DNA from: SZUA-35 sp965530755
GTDB taxonomy: Bacteria > Actinomycetota > Acidimicrobiia > Acidimicrobiales > SZUA-35
Direction: 5' to 3'
Assembly: GCA_965530755.1 (NCBI GenBank)
Contig: CBESNA010000051.1
Coordinates: 1 to 30,735, forward strand
Length of the DNA: 30,735 nucleotides
Shown here: positions 24,429 to 30,735 of the stretch, one piece after another
Layout of the letters: every line of letters starts with the position of its first letter
Position numbering within the stretch: the first letter of the stretch is position 1
Made by a program: the position numbers and the translations under genes
The notes under the pieces: model-generated
Seen by the model: only the letters and a program-made list of their open reading frames with translations
Databases searched by the model: none
Told to the model about the DNA's origin: nothing

Positions 24429-24725
24429 ATGAGCCTTTGCCACGATTGCAACCAAGACATGAAGACCGCCGACGGCTGCACGGTCGACCAACTCACGCTG
24501 AACGGGGTCACCTACACCCGTCCACCGTTCGGCCGTGAGCCGGGATGGCCGGCGAGCGATGCCCGCTGCGGGGACTGCGGCGCGACCAGCGGCAACCACC
24601 ACCATCTCGGCTGCGACCTCGCCCGCTGCCCAGCCTGCAGCTGGCAGATGATCTCGTGCGGCTGCCAGTTCGACGAGTACGAACAGAACTGGCTCCACGA
24701 GAACCAGCTGACGCTGCAGTTCTGA
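24429..24725 (+). CDS. Cys-rich zinc-ribbon-like protein
   Basis: A 98-residue protein with ten Cys: C4-x2-C7, C47-x2-C50 (CGDC), C62, C67-x2-C70 (CPAC), C77 and C79, plus a GNHHHLGC segment. The paired CxxC knuckles indicate one or two zinc sites, and the CGDC..HHLGCD..RCPAC..SCGC arrangement recurs in small actinobacterial proteins of unknown function. ATG 24429 has gaggaag about 9 bases upstream; the ATG at 24420 is too close to it. It is divergent from the selenoprotein, and the two share a 54-bp intergenic region. Confidence 0.7.
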   Translation: MSLCHDCNQDMKTADGCTVDQLTLNGVTYTRPPFGREPGWPASDARCGDCGATSGNHHHLGCDLARCPACSWQMISCGCQFDEYEQNWLHENQLTLQF

Positions 24726-24740
24726 GGCCCGGTCTCTGGA

Positions 24741-25682
24741 TTACGCCTCGTTGATGGAGGCGATCGGGTCGGCGCCCGTCAACTCCACCGACAGGTCCCA
24801 GAGCCGCTGACCGGTGGCGAGGTCGGCCGCATGTTCCAAAACCGACAGCTCCTTCGGCGGACCATAGGCCTGTCCGGGAAAGCTGGGACCGAAGTAACTT
24901 CCACCGCGCACCCCGGGTTCGACCGCGGCTCGCAGTTGCGGCAAGGCGCCGACCGACGCCGGTTGGGTCACGAGTTTCGAGGCGAACTTCGCTCCGAACT
25001 TGAGCGGACCGGGCAGGTCGAAACTCTCGAACAGGTTCGTCCCCGCCAGACCCGGATGGGCGGCGACCGAGATCGTCGGCGAACCCACCGCACGAAGACG
25101 GCGATCCAGCTCTATGGCGAACACCTGGTTGGCCAGCTTGGTGGCGCCGTACACCGAGAACGGGTCGTAGTCGTCGAGCGAGGTCGGGTCGTGGTCGATC
25201 AGCGAACCCGAACGGGCAGCAAGACTCGACACGGCGACCACGCGACTGCCGGCGGTGTCGTGGAGCAGCGGCATCAGCCCGGCGGTCAGCGCGAAATGGC
25301 CGAAGTGGTTACACGCCATCTGGAACTCGATGCCATCAGCAGTGAGCTGTGGCGGGGTCCCCATGACTCCGGCATTGTTCATGAGAAGATCGAGATGCTC
25401 GTATGACTCGAAGATCCGCTCGACGAACTCATCGACCGAGGCCAACGACGAGAGATCAACAACCTCGATCTCGATCTCGGGTTTGAAACCGTCGCGCTCG
25501 AGGTCGTCGAGCAGCTTCGCCTGCGCTCCCTTGGCCTTGCTCAGACTGCGACACGCCATGATGACCCGAGCGCCGGCGGCGGCGAGGGCCTTGGTCGTCT
25601 CGTAGCCGAGCCCACTGTTGGCGCCAGTGACCACAGCAGTTCGGCCCGACTGATCGGGTATGTCCTTACGAGTCCAAGCCAT
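24741..25682 (-). CDS. Short-chain dehydrogenase/reductase, retinol-dehydrogenase-like
   Basis: A 313-residue SDR. Cofactor motif TGANSGLG (19-26), MACRS after the second strand (NADPH-type Arg), NNAG (102-105), catalytic Ser in VSSLAARSG (about 152) and YGATK (Y178, K182). The longer length and the AHPGLAGTNL segment place it with the retinol dehydrogenase/protochlorophyllide-reductase-like SDRs. The substrate is probably a lipophilic alcohol or ketone. Divergent from the acyl-CoA synthetase with 117 bases between them, so the two may be co-regulated. Confidence 0.92.
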   Translation of the reverse strand: MAWTRKDIPDQSGRTAVVTGANSGLGYETTKALAAAGARVIMACRSLSKAKGAQAKLLDDLERDGFKPEIEIEVVDLSSLASVDEFVERIFESYEHLDLLMNNAGVMGTPPQLTADGIEFQMACNHFGHFALTAGLMPLLHDTAGSRVVAVSSLAARSGSLIDHDPTSLDDYDPFSVYGATKLANQVFAIELDRRLRAVGSPTISVAAHPGLAGTNLFESFDLPGPLKFGAKFASKLVTQPASVGALPQLRAAVEPGVRGGSYFGPSFPGQAYGPPKELSVLEHAADLATGQRLWDLSVELTGADPIASINEA

Positions 25683-25799
25683 GACCGCACACTAGGACAT
25701 CAACCGGAGGCGACGACCACCTGGGTCCCCGCAGGGCACCTGCACTAGGTTCGCCCGAGCCCGCCCGCTTCCGGTCGGACCAAGCGAGAGGGGACCCTC

Positions 25800-27377
25800 G
25801 TGACCTACCCAGGAACACATGCCGTCGAGCGACCCGACCACCCCGCCGTGGTTATGGCCGGCTCTGGCGATCAGCTGACCTACCGCGAGCTCGATGAGCG
25901 CAGCAACCGTCTTGCGCATCTGTTTCGCGAGGCAGGGCTCCAGCGGGGCGATCACGTCGCACTCTTCATGGAGAACCAGATCCACTACCTCGAGGTGGTC
26001 TGGGCTGCCTTGCGATCAGGCCTCTACCTCACGGCGATCAACAGCTACCTGACCACGCCCGAGGTGGCCTACATCATCGACGACTGCGAGGCGAGACTCG
26101 TCGTGGCGTCTGCTGCGAAGGCCGGCATCGCCGACGGGATCGACGCTGCCAGCACACCCCGGGTCGAGCGTTGGCTGATGGTCGGAGCCGGTGCCAGCTC
26201 CGGAGAGGGCCCGCCCTGGGAGGACTACGAGGCGACGACCGCCGGCTTCCCGTCGACGGCGATTGCCGACGAGTCGCCCGGCACCTCGATGCTCTACTCG
26301 TCTGGAACGACGGGTCGGCCCAAGGGCATCAAGCGGCCGTTGCCAGAGCACGGCATCGACGAGATGGATCCGCGAACGGCTCTGAACATGCAGATGCTCT
26401 TCGGGTACCGCCAGGACATGACCTACCTGTCGCCGGCCCCGATGTACCACGCCGCCCCCCTTGCGTTCGTCACGCCCGTCCAGCGTTTGGGCGGCACCGT
26501 CGTGATCATGGAGAAGTTCGATCCCGTCGATGCGCTGCGGGCCATCGAAACGTACAGCGTCACCCACAGCCAATGGGTGCCCACCATGTTCATCCGCATG
26601 CTCAAGCTCGAAGAAGCCGTCCGGAACTCGTTCGACTTGTCCAGCCTCGAGATCGCCATCCACGCCGCGGCGCCGTGCCCTGTGCCGGTGAAGCGACAGA
26701 TGATCGAGTGGTGGGGGCCGGTCCTCCTCGAGTACTACGCCGGTACCGAAGGCAACGGTTCCACCTTCATCACCAGCGAGCAATGGCTGCTGAAGCCGGG
26801 TTCGGTCGGGGCGGCGCCGCCCGGCACGCTCCACATCTGCGATCCTGACGGCAACGAGCTGCCACCCGGCGAGGAAGGTGGCGTGTACTTCAGCGGCGGC
26901 GCCGAGTTCGAGTACCACAACGCGCCGGAGAAGACCGCAGACGCAACGCTCCCCGGTGGTCGGACGACACTCGGCGACATCGGCTACGTCGATGAGGACG
27001 GATTCCTGTTCCTCACCGACCGCAAGGCCCACATGATCATCAGCGGCGGAGTCAACATCTATCCCCGCGAGATCGAGGACCTCCTCATCGCCCATCCCTC
27101 CGTCGCCGACGTTGCCGTCTTCGGCGTGCCGGACCCCGACATGGGCGAGCAAGTCAAGGCGGTGGTGCAACCCGCTGCCGGCATAGACATCGAAGGTGGG
27201 GCAGGCGAAGCGTTGGCGGCCGAACTCCTGAGCTACACCCGCGACGTGCTCGCCCACTACAAGTGTCCGAAGTCGATCGACTTCGAGGCCGAGCTCCCCC
27301 GCCTCCCGACAGGCAAGCTCTACAAACGCATCCTGCGAGACCGGTATTGGGGCAAGACCGACTCCACAATCGTCTGA
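25800..27377 (+). CDS. Acyl-CoA synthetase (AMP-dependent ligase)
   Basis: A 525-residue adenylate-forming enzyme. P-loop YSSGTTGRPKG (166-176), the acyl-binding and adenine motif YYAGTEGNGS (about 315-324), GDIGYVDEDGFLFLTDRKAHMI with the hinge Asp, GGVNIYPREIED and the C-terminal catalytic Lys K506 in LPTGK. It activates a carboxylic acid to acyl-AMP and then acyl-CoA; the class resembles FadD-type or bile-acid/steroid-type ligases of actinobacteria. GTG 25800 has agagggg about 8 bases upstream. Convergent with the MFS gene. Confidence 0.95.
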   Translation: MTYPGTHAVERPDHPAVVMAGSGDQLTYRELDERSNRLAHLFREAGLQRGDHVALFMENQIHYLEVVWAALRSGLYLTAINSYLTTPEVAYIIDDCEARLVVASAAKAGIADGIDAASTPRVERWLMVGAGASSGEGPPWEDYEATTAGFPSTAIADESPGTSMLYSSGTTGRPKGIKRPLPEHGIDEMDPRTALNMQMLFGYRQDMTYLSPAPMYHAAPLAFVTPVQRLGGTVVIMEKFDPVDALRAIETYSVTHSQWVPTMFIRMLKLEEAVRNSFDLSSLEIAIHAAAPCPVPVKRQMIEWWGPVLLEYYAGTEGNGSTFITSEQWLLKPGSVGAAPPGTLHICDPDGNELPPGEEGGVYFSGGAEFEYHNAPEKTADATLPGGRTTLGDIGYVDEDGFLFLTDRKAHMIISGGVNIYPREIEDLLIAHPSVADVAVFGVPDPDMGEQVKAVVQPAAGIDIEGGAGEALAAELLSYTRDVLAHYKCPKSIDFEAELPRLPTGKLYKRILRDRYWGKTDSTIV

Positions 27378-27406
27378 TCCGCGGCTTGCGCCGACCGCGG
27401 CTCGGT

Positions 27407-28672
27407 CTACCTCGGCGGAAGACGACTCGACGCCAGAGCACCGACGCACGAAACGACAGCCGACAACACGAACACGAGCGTGAAGGAACCCGTCACGTCG
27501 GCGATCGCGCCACCGATCTGGGGCGACACCATCTGGGTCACGCCGAAGGCGAGCGTGGCCGCGCTGAACGCGGGACCGTAGGTGGCCGGGGTCGTGTGGT
27601 CGACTACATGGGCAACCACCAACGACGGCATGCCGGAGAACATCGCACCGATGCCGAACGCGGCGAGCGCGACCCAGGGCTGGCTCCCGATCAGGAACAG
27701 CAGCGTGCAGGCGGCGAACACGGCGAACGCTCCGGTGAGGGTCATGCGGCGGCCGATCCGGTCGGAGAGCGGCCCGAGCACGAGCCCGCCGAGCACCGAC
27801 GCGATGCCGACGATCGAGAACATGGCGGCTGCCTGGTCTCCGCTGAATCCGGCGTCGTCCTCGAGCCGGGCGACCAGAAAGGCGATCACGAGGATGTAGG
27901 CGAACCCGAACGATGCGTATGCGATCGTCAACGGGACCCAACCGTGGACCGAGCGGAGGGCGCCGATACCGCCGAAGCCACCCTTCGAACCTGGCCGGTC
28001 GCCCGAGGATCGCAGGAAGAAGAACGCGCAGATCAGCACGATGATGGCGACGACGAACTCGATTCGGTACGCCTGCTGCCAGACCTCGGTCGAGTCACCG
28101 GATTCCGATCGCCGATTCAGGAACCGGGTGAGCTGGCCGGCGAAGAGGATGCCGATGCCGATGCCCGAACCAATGAATCCGACGGCCATACCGGTGCGGG
28201 CCGGCGGCAACGCCCGCGCCGCGATGGCGGGCGCAGGGATCCAGATGATGGCGCCGCCGAAGCCCATCGCGAACAGCGCTGCACCCAGCACCGGTCCCGA
28301 CGGAGCGATCGACGCCACGCCGAGCGCCGTTGTGGAGATCACCAGTCCGGTGCGCATGAGGTTGACGAGTGTTGCTCTGGACGCTGCCCACGAAACGACC
28401 AGCGTTCCCACGAGATATGCCGTGACGTTGAGAGTGCCGAAGAATCCGGCGAGCGTGTTCGACCCTCCGAGCAGATCGTCGCGAGCCCCCGGGAGCACCA
28501 GTCCCCAGGTGAACCGCCCGAACGACTGGGCGACCGCGGCCGACGCCATCACGAGCACGATGGCCAACCAGACCCGTTCAGGCCCAGTCGAAGGCACTGC
28601 TTCGCCGTGGGTCCCGGCTCGTGCCGCCACGCTCGACTCCGACGCAGAGCCCTCGCGCGGCGAGGCTGTCAC
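27407..28672 (-). CDS. MFS transporter, YbfB/YjiJ-like
   Basis: A 421-residue membrane protein with about 12 TM segments in two halves. QSFGRFTWGLVLPGARDDL after TM1 and GPLSDRIGRR in the loop between TM8 and TM9 are MFS signatures; the first is typical of the YbfB/YjiJ and oxalate/formate-like groups. GTG 28672 overlaps the stop of the upstream alpha/beta hydrolase (GTGA). The pair suggests uptake of a compound and its hydrolysis, or export of a product. Confidence 0.92.
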   Translation of the reverse strand: MTASPREGSASESSVAARAGTHGEAVPSTGPERVWLAIVLVMASAAVAQSFGRFTWGLVLPGARDDLLGGSNTLAGFFGTLNVTAYLVGTLVVSWAASRATLVNLMRTGLVISTTALGVASIAPSGPVLGAALFAMGFGGAIIWIPAPAIAARALPPARTGMAVGFIGSGIGIGILFAGQLTRFLNRRSESGDSTEVWQQAYRIEFVVAIIVLICAFFFLRSSGDRPGSKGGFGGIGALRSVHGWVPLTIAYASFGFAYILVIAFLVARLEDDAGFSGDQAAAMFSIVGIASVLGGLVLGPLSDRIGRRMTLTGAFAVFAACTLLFLIGSQPWVALAAFGIGAMFSGMPSLVVAHVVDHTTPATYGPAFSAATLAFGVTQMVSPQIGGAIADVTGSFTLVFVLSAVVSCVGALASSRLPPR

Positions 28673-29469
28673 GCGATGCGCCCCAAGAAGTCGACCACTC
28701 GGTCGGTCCAGCCGGCGACATCAGTCGCCGTGGACGCGACCGACACGGCCGTGTCGGCGATGAGGTCACCCAGTCGTTCTGCCGTTCTCACGGGGTGTCC
28801 GGTGTCGCCGGACCAGGCAAGAATCAGGGTCGGGCAGGCGATGTCGCGAACGTCCTCCACGGGCGGTAGATCGGCGATGGCCGCCCCACGGAACACGCCG
28901 GCGAGACGCACGGGGTCGGCTGCTCGCAGAGCATCGGCCCGACGTTGCTTCCACCGGCGGTCATCGAGGAATGGGTCGGGCGGTGGCAGTGCAGCGCTGG
29001 CTTCGATCAACGGCTCGACACCGCCGGTCTCGACCACGTCCGCCATCTGGCGATACAACTCGGTTTGTCCAGCTCGGGTCTCCCATGCCGTTGGCGGGAT
29101 CACGAGGACCAGGCCCGTGACCCGCTCGGGAGCCATGACCGCAACGTGCAACGCCGTCGCCGCACCCATCGAAGCCCCTCCGGCGACCGCTCGCTCGATA
29201 CCGAGCTCATCCCACAACCCGATCTGATCGAGCGCAAGACGGTCCCAGCTGTAGTCAGGGGAGTTCGGGGTGAAACCGGAGTCGCCATGACCGCGCGCGT
29301 CGTAGCGAACGACGTCGGCCATCGACCGAACTCGCGACCAATCGACGAGCCCCAGTTCGTCCTCGCTCTGTCGACTGCTGGTGAGCCCATGGCCCCATAC
29401 CAAGGTTTGGCCGGTGCCGTCCCGATCGAACGCCAGGGTGACACCGCGGATGGTGGTGGTCCCGCTCAT
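28669..29469 (-). CDS. Alpha/beta hydrolase
   Basis: 266 residues from ATG 29469 (MSGTTTIRG). Oxyanion segment VWGHGLTSS, RYDARGHGDSG, nucleophile S100 in GGASMGAA and an Asp in WSGDTGHP fit the esterase/haloperoxidase-like group. The catalytic His expected near the C-terminus is not visible: the segment reads STATDVAGW where H is usual, so the only candidate is the His in GHP. Either this subgroup uses another arrangement or the protein is not a standard esterase. The start inside a longer frame was chosen because the 79 residues before it look non-coding. Coupled to the MFS gene downstream. Confidence 0.85.
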   Translation of the reverse strand: MSGTTTIRGVTLAFDRDGTGQTLVWGHGLTSSRQSEDELGLVDWSRVRSMADVVRYDARGHGDSGFTPNSPDYSWDRLALDQIGLWDELGIERAVAGGASMGAATALHVAVMAPERVTGLVLVIPPTAWETRAGQTELYRQMADVVETGGVEPLIEASAALPPPDPFLDDRRWKQRRADALRAADPVRLAGVFRGAAIADLPPVEDVRDIACPTLILAWSGDTGHPVRTAERLGDLIADTAVSVASTATDVAGWTDRVVDFLGRIA

Positions 29470-29596
29470 CTCGGCAGTCTGGCACCACGAGCGCAGACAA
29501 CAGAATCTGGATCTCGACCCCGGCCGCTGGTCAGCCCGTTCGCCGGCAACGAAGACTCGCTCTTGTTTCCGGCCCATTCCATGCCGATGCTCCGGT

Positions 29597-30735
29597 GTGG
29601 ACTCGTCAACGGTCGAAGACGTCATCGCTGCCTCGCGCCGCGCCGGCTTCCTCAACGACCCCAGTGGAGCGCTGGCCGACCTCGACGCTGCACTCGAAAC
29701 AGCCACAGACCCCGGTCACCGCGGGCACCTGCTCCTGGCCCGCGCTCTGGCCCAGCAAGGAATGGCGGACACCGGACGGGCAGCCGCCGACGCCCGAGCC
29801 AGCCTCCACCATCTTCTCGACGCAGGCGACACCAGTGCCGCCGCCTTCGCCACTGCGTGCGCGGCCGGCATGCTGCACCGGGTCGGCGACACCGCCACGG
29901 CCATCGACCTGGCCGTTGATGCGCTCGTGCTCATGGCCGATGACGAGCTCAGCAATGAACACCTCATCCGAGCCGCCAACGCCATGGCCGTGCTCTTCAT
30001 CCGGCTCTCCGCCTTCGATCTGGCCCGATCCTCTGCCCGCCGAGCGTTCGACGGTGCCATGCAACAGACCGACCACAACGCTCGTTCGATCACGGCCTAC
30101 ACACTCGGTCGGTGCGCCACCTCGGCGGTCCGGAACACCTCCATCGGTGCAGACATCAGAGCCCACCTCGCAACCGATCTCGACGACGCCATCGCCTGGC
30201 TCAACTCCCCAGACGCCGGGCCGATCGAGCGATCCATCATCGGCTCCGCCATGCTGGCTGAGCGGTTGCTCATCGACTTCGACGCCGACGAGGACGACTC
30301 GGTGCGTACCACCGTCGCTGCCGACCGCCGGGACTTCGAGGCGATGAGAACACTGCTCGACGAGAGCGCCGTCGACTATCCGAACACGGCGCCACGTCTC
30401 GCCGCCTGGCACCGCCTCATGCGAGCGTGTGTACTGCGACAGTTGGACGAGCCTGCGGCAGCCGAAGCGCTGCTCGACGAAGCGATCCCCGAACTGCTGG
30501 CCGGCAGCGACGGCCATCGGGCGGTTCTCGCCTACGACGAACGATCCGCTGCGAGAGCGGCCTCGATGGATCTGGTCGGCGCGCTCCAAGATGCACGAGA
30601 GGTCGCTCGACTGTCCCGCCGTTGGCAACAACATCAGGTCGGTCGTCTGGCGCTGCAGATCGCTCAACGGGCTGATCTCGAACAGGCAAAGTCGCAGCTT
30701 CGTCTCGAAGCGGAGGAGCTGACCAGACAAGCGGG
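29597..30735 (+). CDS. TPR-like helical signalling protein, N-terminal part (3' end outside window)
   Basis: Open from GTG 29597 to the end of the window (about 379 residues). It is almost all helical repeats rich in Ala, Leu, Asp and Arg (for example ALAQQGMADTGRAAADARAS), typical of degenerate TPRs. The last visible residues, LRLEAEELTRQAG, form a charged helix like the linker that precedes GGDEF domains in actinobacterial TPR-diguanylate cyclases. That output domain is a prediction; it could also be a kinase or HTH. The start is uncertain: no ribosome-binding site is obvious. Divergent from the alpha/beta hydrolase. Confidence 0.7.
   Translation, partial: MDSSTVEDVIAASRRAGFLNDPSGALADLDAALETATDPGHRGHLLLARALAQQGMADTGRAAADARASLHHLLDAGDTSAAAFATACAAGMLHRVGDTATAIDLAVDALVLMADDELSNEHLIRAANAMAVLFIRLSAFDLARSSARRAFDGAMQQTDHNARSITAYTLGRCATSAVRNTSIGADIRAHLATDLDDAIAWLNSPDAGPIERSIIGSAMLAERLLIDFDADEDDSVRTTVAADRRDFEAMRTLLDESAVDYPNTAPRLAAWHRLMRACVLRQLDEPAAAEALLDEAIPELLAGSDGHRAVLAYDERSAARAASMDLVGALQDAREVARLSRRWQQHQVGRLALQIAQRADLEQAKSQLRLEAEELTRQA

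Noticed and set aside
26016..27941. 641-aa minus-strand open frame opposite the acyl-CoA synthetase
   Set aside because: It is antisense to a gene with all AMP-ligase motifs; composition is Arg/Val/Gly/His-rich with no domain.
27263..29227. 654-aa plus-strand open frame
   Set aside because: It runs antisense through the MFS and hydrolase genes and is low-complexity Arg/Glu/His sequence, a GC-rich mirror frame.
29606..30730. 374-aa minus-strand open frame
   Set aside because: It is Val/Gly/Asp-rich and mirrors the plus-strand TPR-like frame, which has clear amphipathic helices.
1..30735. CRISPR arrays, rRNA genes, complete tRNA genes
   Set aside because: No regularly spaced repeats, rRNA signatures or complete tRNA were seen on reading; a tRNA scan was not possible here.

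Overview
GC-rich DNA with very dense coding and many GTG starts and ATGA/GTGA start-stop overlaps. The gene families point to an actinobacterium, most likely of the Acidimicrobiia type (Ilumatobacter-like): a DUF1800/DUF1501 pair, a nucleotidyl cyclase-ATPase-TPR protein, actinobacterial SDR, acyl-CoA ligase and YbfB-type MFS genes, and an AhpD-like selenoprotein. The taxon is inferred; there is no rRNA gene in the window.

Left part (1-10234), intact chromosome: the 3' end of a DUF1800 gene coupled to a Tat-exported DUF1501 protein; a coupled minus-strand pair (a 433-aa protein of unknown family, then a SUKH/SMI1-like protein); a three-gene ABC exporter of the FtsX/MacB type; and a 1026-aa class III nucleotidyl cyclase fused to a regulatory ATPase and TPR-like repeats.

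Middle part (10518-17711), a rearrangement zone: two gene graveyards surround an intact cargo. The left graveyard holds a 5' piece of an SRPBCC gene, a probable transposase tail with a 25-bp-period repeat, the N-terminal third of a tyrosine recombinase, and a LuxR-type HTH tail that continues in the recombinase frame after an amber codon. The cargo (11688-14980) is a LysE-type exporter with a PchB-like chorismate mutase/isochorismate lyase, a GlxA-type regulator, and a cysteine hydrolase coupled to a second LysE-type exporter. The right graveyard holds a perfect 15-bp hairpin, the 3' half of a tRNA-Leu(UAA) that looks like an attachment-site scar, an IS481-like transposase with two Trp-to-TGA changes and a frameshift, a possible ribosome-hibernation-factor remnant, and a PHA synthase cut off before its active site and joined to the tail of another gene.

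Right part (17708-30735), ordinary metabolism again: a metallophosphoesterase, a flavin disulfide reductase, a patatin phospholipase, a coupled amidohydrolase and monoglyceride-lipase-like hydrolase, the selenoprotein, a zinc-ribbon protein, an SDR, an acyl-CoA synthetase, an alpha/beta hydrolase coupled to an MFS transporter, and the start of a TPR signalling protein that runs off the window.

The most notable item is the AhpD-like gene at 23316-24374 (minus). Its catalytic CxxC motif is written Cys-Phe-Tyr-TGA, the frame stays open for 121 sense codons beyond the TGA, and a hairpin of bacterial SECIS type has its apical loop 24 nt past the TGA. Conventional gene calling would split it into two hypothetical proteins.
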